Below, in pieces: positions 8,623-17,900 of a stretch of DNA of 64,000 bases. The stretch is from Mycolicibacterium phocaicum (lineage in GTDB: Bacteria; Actinomycetota; Actinomycetes; Mycobacteriales; Mycobacteriaceae): contig NZ_AP022616.1 in the NCBI RefSeq assembly GCF_010731115.1, positions 1,426,001 through 1,490,000 of the forward strand, read 5' to 3'. A model generated the notes under the pieces. The model had not been told where the DNA came from and did not search any database. It saw nothing but the letters and a program-made list of their open reading frames with translations. The position numbers and the translations under genes are program-made. Within the stretch, counting starts at the first letter, position 1, and every line of letters starts with the position of its first letter.

Positions 8623-9228
8623 TCAGGCGGTTGCCGGCAGGACGGGCAGCGGATCGGTGGCGATACGGTGCGCCTCTTCGGCATCAATGCCCAAGGCGCG
8701 CAACACGAGTTCGGCAGTGGACGAGCCGGCCTCACGCCACGTCTGATGGCCTTCCAGCACCATCCACATGGCGCTGACGGTGGCGCCGAGGACCAGCGAG
8801 GCGACACTGTCGACGCCGACCTCGCCCAGCTGGTAGCGGCCGGCCGCGACACCTGCGTCGACATCACTGCTCGGCGGTCCGGTCATCCACGACCGCAACG
8901 TCTCCTCGCCGAGGCCGAACTTGACGGCGAACCTGCCCAGTTGCGGATTCTCGTGCGCGTACCGGACCCACATCCGGATGCCGGTGGCCAGCCTTGTCGC
9001 GGAATCGTCAATTGTGGCGAACGAAGCCGACACGCGCCGATGAAGGTCCGCGGTGACCTCACCGACGACCCGGTCGAACAAATCGTCCATCGAACCGACG
9101 TTCCGGTACAGGGTGCCGCGGGCGACGTTGGCCTCTTGCGCCAGCTCGCTGATGGTGACCTGCGTGGTGCCCTTCTCGACGAAGAGCCGCACTGCCGCCG
9201 TCACGATCCGGTCGTCAGTCGTGGTCAT
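8623..9228 (-). CDS. TetR-family transcriptional regulator
   Basis: A 201-residue repressor. The N-terminal helix-turn-helix reads VTISELAQEANVARGTLYRNVGSMDDLFDRVV (about 23-54); the C-terminal ligand domain is unassigned. It is divergent from the ring-cleavage operon starting at 9402, and two related palindromes lie between them, one over the operon's predicted promoter. It therefore very likely represses that operon and responds to a pathway aromatic. It shares a transcript with the glycosidase gene behind it. Confidence 0.93.
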   Translation of the reverse strand: MTTTDDRIVTAAVRLFVEKGTTQVTISELAQEANVARGTLYRNVGSMDDLFDRVVGEVTADLHRRVSASFATIDDSATRLATGIRMWVRYAHENPQLGRFAVKFGLGEETLRSWMTGPPSSDVDAGVAAGRYQLGEVGVDSVASLVLGATVSAMWMVLEGHQTWREAGSSTAELVLRALGIDAEEAHRIATDPLPVLPATA

Positions 9229-9310
9229 CGCGCCGCTCCTTCCGAACCGCCCGCATCACCTGTCCAATCCAAAACGATAGCAACAGTGATTGCACATATC
9301 GCCAGCCTTC

Positions 9311-9365
9311 TGAACAACTGTGTTCAAAATACACCCTTGACTTACGTTGAACACTTCTGTTCAAT
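9311..9365. promoter_or_regulatory. twin TetR operators and promoter of the ring-cleavage operon
   Basis: Operator 1 is TGAACA-N4-TGTTCA at 9311-9326; operator 2 is TTGAACA-N4-TGTTCAA at 9347-9364. They share one consensus and have centres 37 bp apart. A -35 box TTGACT (9337-9342) and a weak -10 TTCAAT (9360-9365, spacer 17) place operator 2 over the promoter reading toward 9402, the classic repression geometry. Confidence 0.75.
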
Positions 9366-9401
9366 TCAGTACATAGTTGTTGCCACTCGAAGGGATCAAC
9401 G

Positions 9402-11159
9402 ATGATCGAACCCTCGCCGCTCGACCGAGTCCCGGTATTGATCGCCGGCGGCGGACCCGTCGGCCTCACCCTGGCGCTGACCTTGGCCCGCCAGGGTGTG
9501 CCGGCGCTGCTCGTCGAACGCAATCCGTCGACGACGACCCACCCCAAGATGGACATCACCAACGGCCGCAGCATGGAGCTGTACCGGCAGCTCGGCATCG
9601 CCGACGATCTGCGCAAAGTGGCTGTGCCGGAAGACAATCCGTTCGACGTCGCGTGGGTCACCAAACTCAGCGGCTGGGAGTTGGCACGATTCCCCTACCC
9701 CGACGTGGTCGCGCGCCGGGACGCGATCCGCGCCTGCACCGACGGCACCATGACCTTGGAGCCGCCGATGCGAGTTTCGCAGGCGATTCTCGAACCGGCG
9801 CTCAAAGACATTCTGGAGACGCGCACCGACGTCGACGTCCGTTACGGCTGGGCCCTGCAGTCGTTTCGCCAGCATGCCGACGGCGTCGACGCCGTCATCA
9901 ACTGCAGCGCGACCGGCGAGACCCGCACCGTCCGGGCCGACTTTCTGGCCGGATGCGACGGCGCCGGCAGCATCGTGCGCCGCGGACTCGGAATTGCGTT
10001 GCACGACATCGACATCCGCCGGATGGCCGCGCGTGAGATCGGGCTGCGCAAGGTTCTCGCAGGGACCGCCCGGGAATTCATGGAACAGCGGCAGACGCCG
10101 ATGGACGGCCGCGTCTACATGGTGCATTTCACGTCCACGGCCCGCGAGGTGCTGGAGCGGTTCGGCACCACCTGGCACACGCAGTCCCCCGAAGGCTGGA
10201 CCCTGATCTCGCAGAACGACCGCGACACCTGGACGTTGCACACGCTGATCGGCATGGGCGTCAAGACCGAGGAAATCGATCCGAAGCAGTTCCTGTTCGC
10301 CCGACTGGGCGTCGAATTCGATTGCGACATCGTCGTTGCCAACGAGTGGCGGCCCCGGCTGTCGCTGGCCGATTCCTACGGGCACGGACGGGTGTGGCTG
10401 GCCGGCGACTCGGCTCACCAGGTCGTACCCAACGGCGGCTACGGCATGAACACCGGCGTGGGTGACGCTGTCGGATTGGGCTGGGCACTGGCGGCCGTCG
10501 TCAACGGGTGGGGCGGCCCGCGCCTGCTCAGCGCCTACGCCGCCGAGCGCCGCGCGGTCGGGATCGCCAACCGGGATGCCTCGGCCCGGCACACCCTGGT
10601 GCGGCTGGCCATTCAAATGGCAAACCGCGCAGCACTTTCCGGACAGGGCTGGGCCGGCGAGCGCGACCGGGCCCGGCTGGGACGCGAGATTCTGGACCTC
10701 GGCAATCTCGAAAACGAGGCCGACGGAATCGAATACGGATACCGCTACGACAATTCACCGGTCATCTGTACGGAACCGGGCCAACCGCCGGCCGGCCCCT
10801 CGCACCGGTACATCCCGGGCACCACGCCTGGCGCCCGGCCACCGAGCGTCTTCCTGCCCGACGGCACGCCGCTGTTCGACCTGTTCGGGCCCGGATTCAC
10901 CCTGCTGCGTTTCACCGACGTCGACGTCACAGAGCTGACGTCCGCGGCAGCGGATCGCGGCGTCCCCGTGACCGTCGTCGACGTCCGCGACGCGCACACC
11001 CGCAGGCTCTACGAACGCGACCTGGTGCTGATCCGTCCCGATCACCACGTGGCATGGCGCGGCGACCACAGCCCCACCGACGCGGCAGCCGTGATCGACA
11101 AGGTCCGGGGTGCGGTCGACACCGCAATCCGAACGTCGCAGAAGGAGTACTCGCGGTGA
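9402..11159 (+). CDS. FAD-dependent aromatic hydroxylase (MhpA/PheA/TfdB group)
   Basis: A 585-residue flavoprotein monooxygenase that would hydroxylate a phenolic ring to a catechol using NAD(P)H. It shows the N-terminal GGGPVG Rossmann motif, the DG motif (CDGAGS) and GDSAHQVVPNGGYGMNTGVGD, which binds the FAD ribityl chain. A C-terminal thioredoxin-like extension (about 450-585) matches the phenol hydroxylase group. First gene of the operon; ATG 9402 lies just downstream of the operator-promoter region, and its stop overlaps the next start (GTGA). Substrate unknown. Confidence 0.88.
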   Translation: MIEPSPLDRVPVLIAGGGPVGLTLALTLARQGVPALLVERNPSTTTHPKMDITNGRSMELYRQLGIADDLRKVAVPEDNPFDVAWVTKLSGWELARFPYPDVVARRDAIRACTDGTMTLEPPMRVSQAILEPALKDILETRTDVDVRYGWALQSFRQHADGVDAVINCSATGETRTVRADFLAGCDGAGSIVRRGLGIALHDIDIRRMAAREIGLRKVLAGTAREFMEQRQTPMDGRVYMVHFTSTAREVLERFGTTWHTQSPEGWTLISQNDRDTWTLHTLIGMGVKTEEIDPKQFLFARLGVEFDCDIVVANEWRPRLSLADSYGHGRVWLAGDSAHQVVPNGGYGMNTGVGDAVGLGWALAAVVNGWGGPRLLSAYAAERRAVGIANRDASARHTLVRLAIQMANRAALSGQGWAGERDRARLGREILDLGNLENEADGIEYGYRYDNSPVICTEPGQPPAGPSHRYIPGTTPGARPPSVFLPDGTPLFDLFGPGFTLLRFTDVDVTELTSAAADRGVPVTVVDVRDAHTRRLYERDLVLIRPDHHVAWRGDHSPTDAAAVIDKVRGAVDTAIRTSQKEYSR

Positions 11160-12289
11160 GCAGCAACACCATTGGCGCCCACAACGGCCTGCACAGCGCT
11201 CAGGGGGCCTTGGCCGGCGAGCACCCGGGACGCTCACGCAACCCGCTGATCAAGGTGACGGACCTTGCCTGGCTGGAATTCGACAAACCCGACCTGGCGC
11301 GCGCGGAGGCCTTCGCCCACGCATTCGGCTTCGGGACCGCACTGCGCACCGACACCGAATTGCATTTGCGCGGTAGCGATCCCGACGCGCCGTGCGTCCT
11401 GATCCGGCGCGGCCCGCATACCCGTTTCCGCGGCATGGCGTTCGCCGCCGCAGACGACGCGGACCTGGTGCGACTGGCCGACAAGACCGGCTCGCGGGTC
11501 ACTGCCCTACCGGAATCGATCGGCGGAACGGGCGTGCAACTGACCGACCCCAGCGGCATTCCGGTACGCGTGGTGTCCGGCACCCATCCGCTGAGCCCAC
11601 TGCCTGCGCAAGCACCGCACACCTTCAACCTCGGCCACGACGTCGAACGGATCAACGCCACCCAGCGGCCGCCCCGGGTGCCGACGACGGTGCAGCGCCT
11701 CGGCCACGTCGTCGTCCAGTCCACCAGATACCGTGCGGCACTGGACTGGTACCTCGATACGCTCGGCTTGATCGTCAGCGACTTCTTGTACTTCCCGGGA
11801 CAGCGCGGACGCGGTCCGACGATGAGCTTCATCCGATGTGACCGCGGTTCGATCCCGACCGACCATCACACGTTGGCGCTGGCGCTGGGACCGGCGAACC
11901 GCTACGTCCACTCGGCGTATCAGGTCAGTGACCTCGACGCCCTCGCCGCCGGCGGCGAATACCTCAAAGACCATGGCTACCAACGGTCCTGGGGCATCGG
12001 GCGGCACATCCAGGGCAGCCAGATCTTCGACTACTGGCGCGACCCCGACGGGTTCATGGTCGAGCACTTCACCGACGGCGACATGTTCGACAGCACCCTC
12101 GAACCCGGATGGGCGGAGTTCAGCGCCTCCGGACTGGCGCAGTGGGGACCGCCGGCCACCGCCGACTTCCTCGGCACCAGTCCCCGGCACGCGCGCGGCG
12201 AGGTGCGAGAACTGCTCACCGCACTGCGAAGCAACAACGAATTCGACGTCAACCGCCTCATCGGCCTACTGAAAGCAGCCAAGTCATGA
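11156..12289 (+). CDS. VOC-family extradiol ring-cleavage dioxygenase
   Basis: A 377-residue two-module vicinal oxygen chelate protein. Candidate Fe(II) ligands are His184 (RLGHVVVQ), His252 (VHSAYQV) and Glu303 (FMVEHF); their spacing is very close to that of BphC-type dioxygenases. It would cut the catechol made by the preceding hydroxylase, in the meta position. Starts at GTG 11156, which overlaps the upstream stop (GTGA) and has a good GAAGGAG. The next gene overlaps by ATGA, so translation is coupled along the operon. Confidence 0.87.
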   Translation: MSSNTIGAHNGLHSAQGALAGEHPGRSRNPLIKVTDLAWLEFDKPDLARAEAFAHAFGFGTALRTDTELHLRGSDPDAPCVLIRRGPHTRFRGMAFAAADDADLVRLADKTGSRVTALPESIGGTGVQLTDPSGIPVRVVSGTHPLSPLPAQAPHTFNLGHDVERINATQRPPRVPTTVQRLGHVVVQSTRYRAALDWYLDTLGLIVSDFLYFPGQRGRGPTMSFIRCDRGSIPTDHHTLALALGPANRYVHSAYQVSDLDALAAGGEYLKDHGYQRSWGIGRHIQGSQIFDYWRDPDGFMVEHFTDGDMFDSTLEPGWAEFSASGLAQWGPPATADFLGTSPRHARGEVRELLTALRSNNEFDVNRLIGLLKAAKS

Positions 12290-13224
12290 CCATCTCCGTT
12301 CTGCGCACCGCCGACGCCTGGTGGGTGCACACCGCCACCGGCGCCGCCAAGATCCCCACCGCCGCGACCACCACCGGCGCCCTGCTGGCCGACCGCGCCG
12401 CCATCGAAGCAGCTGCCTCCGACACCACCACGGTGCCGGTCGACAGTCTCGATCTGCTCTCCCCCGTGACCGCGCCCTGCCGCGTGGTGGCCCAGATGAC
12501 CAACTACGCCTCGCACGTCAAAGACGCCGGGATGGAACCGGCCTCGATCCCGTTGACGTTCTTCCGCAAGTCGTCGGCGTCGATCACCGGCCCGTCGGAC
12601 GCGATCGTCAAACCCAGCCACGTGCGGTTCCTGGACTACGAAGTGGAGATCGGTCTGGTCATCGGCACCGACATCCCGGTGGGCAGCACCATCGACGAGT
12701 CCAACCTCGCCGACTACGTGGCCGGGCTGGTGGTCACCAACGACGTGTCCGCGCGCGACATCCAGCTGCCCCAGACGCAGTTCTACGAAGCCAAGTCCTA
12801 CCCCACCTTCACGCCCGTCGGTCCGGCCCTGGTGCTGCTCACCGCCGCCGAGCTCAAGCGCTTCGGCGAGCTGCGCCTGCAGCTGCGCGTGAATGGCGAA
12901 CTGCGGCAGGACATGCGCGTCGCCGGTGACATGATCTACTCGCCGCTGCAGGCCCTGCAATCGCTGACCCGCTTCCAGGATCTCAGCGCCGGCGACCTGG
13001 TCCTGACCGGCACGCCCGTCGGCACCGCGCTGAGCGCACCGCACAAGGTGGTCGCATTCATCGGGTCGCTGCTGCCGCCTGCCATGAAATGGAAGGCCTT
13101 CTTCAAGAGCCAGGCGCGCAACCCGAAATACCTGCACGACGGTGACATCGTCGAGACGACCGTCGCCACCGACGACGGGGCCGTCGACCTCGGTGCCCAG
13201 CGCAACATCGTGAAGTACGCATGA
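12286..13224 (+). CDS. fumarylacetoacetate hydrolase (FAH) family protein
   Basis: A 312-residue member of the FAH fold. LDYEVEIGLVIG contains the metal-binding Glu119 and Glu121, and TNDVSARDIQ contains Asp153. Family members hydrolyse or decarboxylate oxo-acids from meta-cleavage pathways, which fits its place directly after the extradiol dioxygenase. ATG 12286 overlaps the previous stop by 4 nt; the end overlaps the ligase start at 13221. The precise reaction (C-C hydrolysis, hydration or decarboxylation) is open. Confidence 0.87.
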   Translation: MTISVLRTADAWWVHTATGAAKIPTAATTTGALLADRAAIEAAASDTTTVPVDSLDLLSPVTAPCRVVAQMTNYASHVKDAGMEPASIPLTFFRKSSASITGPSDAIVKPSHVRFLDYEVEIGLVIGTDIPVGSTIDESNLADYVAGLVVTNDVSARDIQLPQTQFYEAKSYPTFTPVGPALVLLTAAELKRFGELRLQLRVNGELRQDMRVAGDMIYSPLQALQSLTRFQDLSAGDLVLTGTPVGTALSAPHKVVAFIGSLLPPAMKWKAFFKSQARNPKYLHDGDIVETTVATDDGAVDLGAQRNIVKYA

Positions 13225-14612
13225 GCCCGAACCTGTTGTGGCCCAGCTACTCCAGCCCGAACGACCTCGCCACCATCGAATCCGTCCCGCTGTCCGAGCG
13301 GGGGCTGCCGAGCTCCACCTACGCAATGCTGGTGCGGGCCGCGAAGCTGTGGCCGGAGCGCATCGCTGTCACAGTCCTGCCCGACGGCACGCGGTGGGAG
13401 CACCCGGTGCGCCGGACTTTCGGCGAACTGCTTCACGACGTGCACCAGAGCGCAAACCTGCTGTACCACTTGGGCGTTCAGCGCGGTGACGCGGTCGCGC
13501 TCATCGCACCGAACTGCGATGAGCTGATCACCGCAACGCTGGCGGCCCAGGTGGCCGGCATCGCCGCGCCCATCAACGGCGCACTCTCGCCGGAGCACGT
13601 CAGCGAGCTGGTCCGGCGCTCCGGCGCTCGGGTCCTCATCACGGCGGACGCTCAACTCGACACCTCGACATGGGCGGTGGCAGAGCGCCTCGTCGACGCC
13701 GGCTTGATCGACACCATCCTGCTGATCGGACCGACCGGCGCCACACCCGTCGACGTCCCCGCGGTGCCGGGCGCGAAGGTCGACTACCTCACGCGACTGT
13801 CCGCCGCGCACGACGGCACTCGATTCCACGGCACCACACCGGAATCCACCGATCTGGCCGCGCTGTTCCACACCGGCGGCACCACCGGCGCACCGAAGCT
13901 GGCCGCCCACACACACGCCAACGAGGTGGCCGATGCCTGGATGATCGCCGCCAACACACCGCTCGACGAATCGTCGGTGTTGTTCGCCGCGTTGCCGCTG
14001 TTCCACGTCAACGCACTCGTGGTGACGCTGCTTGCGCCGCTGCTACGCGGACAGCAGGTGCTGTGGGCCGGCCCGCTCGGATACCGGGACGTGGGGCTGT
14101 ACGGCAACTTCTGGAAAATCGTTGAGCGCTACCGGATCTCCACCATGAGCGCGGTACCGACGGTGTACGCCGTGCTCAGCCAGCTCCCCGTCGATGCCGA
14201 CATCTCCAGTCTGCGGATGGCGATTGTCGGTGCCTCCGCGCTGCCGCCCGCGGTGCGCAGCGATTTCGAGTCGCACACCGGTGTCCCCCTGCTGGAGGGT
14301 TACGGCCTGACCGAGGCCACCTGCGCCAGCGCGCGCAGCTTCCCCGACCATCCCCGGCCCGGCTCGGCCGGTCAGCGGCTCCCCTACCAACAACTCAAGA
14401 CCGTCGACATCGACGACAACGGCGGCTGGCACGACCTGCCGCCCGGCCAGATCGGCACCCTCGTGGTCGGTGGCCCCACCGTGTTCCCGGGCTACGTCAC
14501 CGACCGCAGCTCTGACGGTTTCGTCCTCGACGGCAACGGCAAGCTCGTCGACGGTTGGCTCGACACCGGCGACCTCGCCTGGGTCGACGACGAGGGTTTC
14601 GTCCATCTGTAA
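13221..14612 (+). pseudogene. acyl-CoA ligase (AMP-binding) lacking its C-terminal domain
   Basis: 463 residues of an ANL-family acyl-CoA synthetase. The phosphate loop LFHTGGTTGAPK, GYGLTEAT and the adenine/ribose motif DGWLDTGDLAWVDDEGFVHL are all present. The frame then stops at TAA 14610-14612, just before the hinge motif; the ~100-residue C-terminal lid with the catalytic lysine is missing. The sequence continues at once as the interior of a cytochrome P450 gene in another frame. This is a deletion junction and not a natural short ligase. The N-terminal domain alone should not form thioesters. If intact it would have activated a ring-cleavage or side-chain acid. Confidence 0.8.
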
Positions 14613-15411
14613 TGTCGACGGTGTCGACGATCTCGCCGCAGCGCTGCCGTTGGCCGTCGTGCCCGACCTCATCGGTTGGCCGCGCGACCAGCGCGACCAC
14701 CTGGTTGCCTGGGCGGGCGCAACATTCGACGTACTCGGGCCGCTCAACTGGCAGGCGATCAAAGCGGTACCCAACACTGTGCTCATGCTGCGCTTCGCGC
14801 GGCGCGTGGTGCGCGAACGCAACGTCATCGAGGGCAGCATGGCAGATGAGCTGCTCGCCGCCGCAGACGAAGGCAAGTTGACGCACGACGAATGCCCGAA
14901 GCTGCTCGTCGACTACATCGCCCCGTCGATCGATACCACCATGAGCGCCATCGCCAATGCGTTGAAGCTCTTCGCGATGCACCCCGACCAGTGGCAACTG
15001 CTCAAGGAGGAACCCGGCCTCATGCCAAACGCCATCAATGAGGTCGTCCGCTGCGAGCCACCGCTGCGCGCCTTCGCGCGGTGCGCGGCACAGCAGACCG
15101 AGATCGCCGGCGTCCGGATCCCCTCCGGTGCACGGGTCCTGGTGATCTATGCCTCCGCCAACCGCGACGAACGCGAGTGGGAAGACCCCGAGGTCTTCGA
15201 CATCCGGCGTGACGCCGGCCGGCACCTCGGTTTCGGACACGGTGCCCACGCTTGTGCCGGACAGGGCCTGGCGCGCCTGGAAACAACCGCGATGTTGCGG
15301 GCGCTACTCGATCGCGTGGACCGGATAGAGCTGGCCGGTACGCCGACGTGGGCGGTCAACAACATCATCCGCCGCTATGAACGCCTGCCGCTCAAGCTGA
15401 TTGCTGCTTAG
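14611..15411 (+). pseudogene. cytochrome P450, N-terminal third missing
   Basis: About 266 codons that begin abruptly inside a P450 (NVDGVDDLAAALPLAVVPDLIGW) and run to the end. The I-helix APSIDTT, the E-x-x-R of NEVVRCEPPLR and the heme loop FGHGAHACAG are intact. No start codon or ribosome binding site lies in frame at the junction, and the frame differs from that of the ligase fragment, so translation is unlikely. Roughly 130-150 N-terminal residues are lost. The ferredoxin directly behind is its natural electron donor. An assembly error is an alternative explanation. Confidence 0.8.
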
Positions 15412-15482
15412 GCGCGCGTAATCGACAACTCACCGCTTCGAGCGACTACCGCTCGAGCTCGCCATCACCAGTTAGGACAACC

Positions 15483-15680
15483 ATGAAAGTAAACGTCGAC
15501 TACAACCGCTGCGAGGGCCACGGCGTGTGCGTCGCACAAGCACCCGACGCCTTCGAACTCGATGACGATGGAAATCTGAACTACCACTTCGAGGGGCGAG
15601 AGGTCCCGACCGGAATCGAGCCAGCGGTTCGCTCGGCAGTCGATGCGTGCCCGGTCGCGGCGCTCAGCGAGGCACCCTGA
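15483..15680 (+). CDS. [3Fe-4S]-type ferredoxin, P450 partner
   Basis: A 65-residue small ferredoxin starting [21 protein letters not shown] and ending with DACPVAAL. The C-x2-H-x2-C ... C-P pattern lacks the fourth ligand of a 4Fe-4S cluster, as in mycobacterial and Streptomyces ferredoxins that feed class I P450s. It lies 71 bp after the P450 remnant and one base before the dehydrogenase start. It may now lack its partner, although other P450s exist in the genome (one at 50 kb). Confidence 0.92.
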   Translation: MKVNVDYNRCEGHGVCVAQAPDAFELDDDGNLNYHFEGREVPTGIEPAVRSAVDACPVAALSEAP

Positions 15681-15681
15681 G

Positions 15682-16767
15682 ATGGTTCAGACAGTGCGTG
15701 GTGTGATTTCCCGGGCCAAGAAGCAGCCCATCGAGCTCGTCGACATCGTCATCCCCGATCCCGGACCCGGTGAGGTCATCGTGGACATCATCGCGTGCGG
15801 GGTGTGCCATACCGACCTCACCTACCGCGAAGGCGGCATCAACGACGAGTATCCGTTCCTGCTCGGCCACGAAGCCGCCGGCACCGTCGAGTCCGTCGGC
15901 GAGGGCGTCACCCACGTCGCACCCGGCGACTTCGTCATCCTCAACTGGCGCGCCGTGTGCGGTGAATGCCGCGCCTGCAAACGCGGCCGCCCCCACCTGT
16001 GCTTCGACACCTTCAACGCCACCGGGAAAATGACCCTCACCGACGGCACCGAACTGACCCCCGCCCTGGGCATCGGCGCCTTCGCCGACAAAACCCTCGT
16101 ACACGAACGCCAGTGCACCAAGGTCGATTCTGAAGCCGACCCGGCCGTCGCCGGCCTGCTCGGCTGCGGGGTCATGGCCGGCATCGGCGCCGCCATCAAC
16201 ACCGGCGCCGTCACCCGTGATGACACCGTCGCGGTCATCGGCTGCGGCGGCGTCGGCGACGCCGCCATCGCCGGCGCCGCCCTCGTCGGCGCCAAACGCA
16301 TCATCGCCGTCGACACCGACAACCAGAAGCTGCACTGGGCCCGCGACTTCGGCGCCACCCACACCATCAACGCCCGCGACCTCGACCCCGTCGAAACCAT
16401 TCAGGACCTCACCGACGGCAACGGCGCCGACGTCGTCATCGACGCCGTCGGCCGCCCCGAAACCTGGAAACAAGCGTTCTACGCCCGCGACCTCGCCGGA
16501 ACCGTTGTCCTCGTTGGTGTTCCGACACCCGACATGACACTCGAAATGCCGCTCATCGACTTCTTCTCCCACGGCGGATCCCTCAAATCATCCTGGTACG
16601 GCGACTGCCTACCCGAACGCGACTTCCCCACCCTCATCAGCCTCTACCTCCAAGGCCGCCTCCCACTGGAGAAATTCGTCACCGAACGCATCGGACTCGA
16701 CCAGATCGAAGACGCCTTCCACAAAATGCACAGCGGCGAAGTCCTGCGCTCGGTGGTGGTCCTCTAG
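15682..16767 (+). CDS. mscR: S-(hydroxymethyl)mycothiol dehydrogenase / S-nitrosomycothiol reductase
   Basis: A 361-residue zinc alcohol dehydrogenase, highly similar as I recall it to M. tuberculosis AdhE2/MscR (Rv2259). Catalytic zinc ligands are Cys42 and His63-Glu64; the structural zinc site has Cys93, 96, 99 and 107; [20 protein letters not shown] binds NAD. It oxidises the mycothiol-formaldehyde adduct to S-formylmycothiol. Its place behind a P450 and ferredoxin suggests removal of formaldehyde from oxidative demethylation. ATG 15682 is chosen over an upstream in-frame start inside the ferredoxin gene. Its stop shares a CTAG with the stop of dprA. Confidence 0.93.
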   Translation: MVQTVRGVISRAKKQPIELVDIVIPDPGPGEVIVDIIACGVCHTDLTYREGGINDEYPFLLGHEAAGTVESVGEGVTHVAPGDFVILNWRAVCGECRACKRGRPHLCFDTFNATGKMTLTDGTELTPALGIGAFADKTLVHERQCTKVDSEADPAVAGLLGCGVMAGIGAAINTGAVTRDDTVAVIGCGGVGDAAIAGAALVGAKRIIAVDTDNQKLHWARDFGATHTINARDLDPVETIQDLTDGNGADVVIDAVGRPETWKQAFYARDLAGTVVLVGVPTPDMTLEMPLIDFFSHGGSLKSSWYGDCLPERDFPTLISLYLQGRLPLEKFVTERIGLDQIEDAFHKMHSGEVLRSVVVL

Positions 16768-17900
16768 CCCGCCCGCCTGATCCGCCACTGCCCGTCCTGC
16801 TTCTCGACCAACCCGCTGATCTCCAGCAGCGCCAGTGGCCCGAGAACCCGTTCGGGCGGCAACGCGGCGCCGACGGAGATCTGTTCCAGGCTGCGGAAAC
16901 CCCGCGCCGGCAGCGCCTCGTACACCAGCAGCTGTTCAGGGGTCAGATCATCCAGGGGCGTCTTCGGATGCTCGGGTTCGTCAGCGAGTTCGCCTATCCG
17001 TCCGATCAATTCGACGACCTGCTCGGCCCGGTCGACCAGCGTCGTGCGCCCGTTGCGGAGCAGGACGTGACACCCCGCCGACGCGGCCGACGTCACCGGT
17101 CCCGGTACCGCACACACATTGCGGCCCATCGCATCTGCCCACGCCGCCGTGTTGGCCGCCCCGCTGCGCAACCCCGCCTCCACCACCACGGTGGCACCGG
17201 ATAGTGCGGCCGCCAAGCGGTTTCGGGTCAAGAACCGGTATCGGGTCGGCCGCTCCCCCGGCGGATACTCACTGAGCAGCAGCCCGGAAGTGGCCACCCG
17301 ATGCAACAATGCGGAATGCCCGGACGGGTACGGTACGTCGACACCACCGGCCAGCACCGCCATGGTGACCCCATCCGACGCCAGCGCCGCGCGGTGCGCT
17401 GCCCCGTCGATGCCGTAGGCACCGCCCGAAACCACTGCGGTGTCACGCTCGACGAGGCCCGCCGTGATCTCGGCAGCGACATGTTCGCCGTACGACGTGC
17501 AGGCCCTGGTGCCCACGATCGCGCAAGCACGCTCGGCGATGTCATCGAGCCGGGCCGGGCCGAGTGCCCACAGCACCATCGGCGGATAACCCGACGGCCG
17601 GTCCCGCACGGCCTTGTTCGCGAACGCGACGAATGACAGGTACGGCCACTCGTCGTCGTCGGGAGTGATCAGCCGCCCACCGCGGCGATCGAGAATCTCC
17701 AAATCCCTTTCTGCACAGTCGACCTCCCGGCGGGCGGCGACACTGCCGGTGAGTTCTTTGTCCTCCCGACCACGGCGAATCATGTCCGCCACCTCGACCG
17801 GTCCCTCGTCGGCCACCAATTGGGTCAGCCGTGGGCACGGCGGCTCGACCACGCGCGACAGATACGCCCACGCCCGTCGTTCCAGATCGTCGCCACTCAT
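16764..17900 (-). CDS. dprA: DNA-processing protein DprA
   Basis: A 378-residue DprA/Smf protein, which loads RecA on incoming single-stranded DNA in competent species. The Rossmann-like core has [16 protein letters not shown] and [13 protein letters not shown]; a C-terminal winged helix (about 310-378) follows. It is the last gene of the comM-dprA pair, overlapping comM by ATGA. Natural transformation is not established for most mycobacteria, so its role here is uncertain. Backbone position as in Rv2896c. Confidence 0.95.
   Translation of the reverse strand: MSGDDLERRAWAYLSRVVEPPCPRLTQLVADEGPVEVADMIRRGREDKELTGSVAARREVDCAERDLEILDRRGGRLITPDDDEWPYLSFVAFANKAVRDRPSGYPPMVLWALGPARLDDIAERACAIVGTRACTSYGEHVAAEITAGLVERDTAVVSGGAYGIDGAAHRAALASDGVTMAVLAGGVDVPYPSGHSALLHRVATSGLLLSEYPPGERPTRYRFLTRNRLAAALSGATVVVEAGLRSGAANTAAWADAMGRNVCAVPGPVTSAASAGCHVLLRNGRTTLVDRAEQVVELIGRIGELADEPEHPKTPLDDLTPEQLLVYEALPARGFRSLEQISVGAALPPERVLGPLALLEISGLVEKQDGQWRIRRAG

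Noticed and set aside
10508..11155. Upstream extension of the dioxygenase frame inside the FAD hydroxylase gene
   Set aside because: No homology in this part; the GTG at 11156 has a good ribosome binding site and the normal 4-nt overlap.
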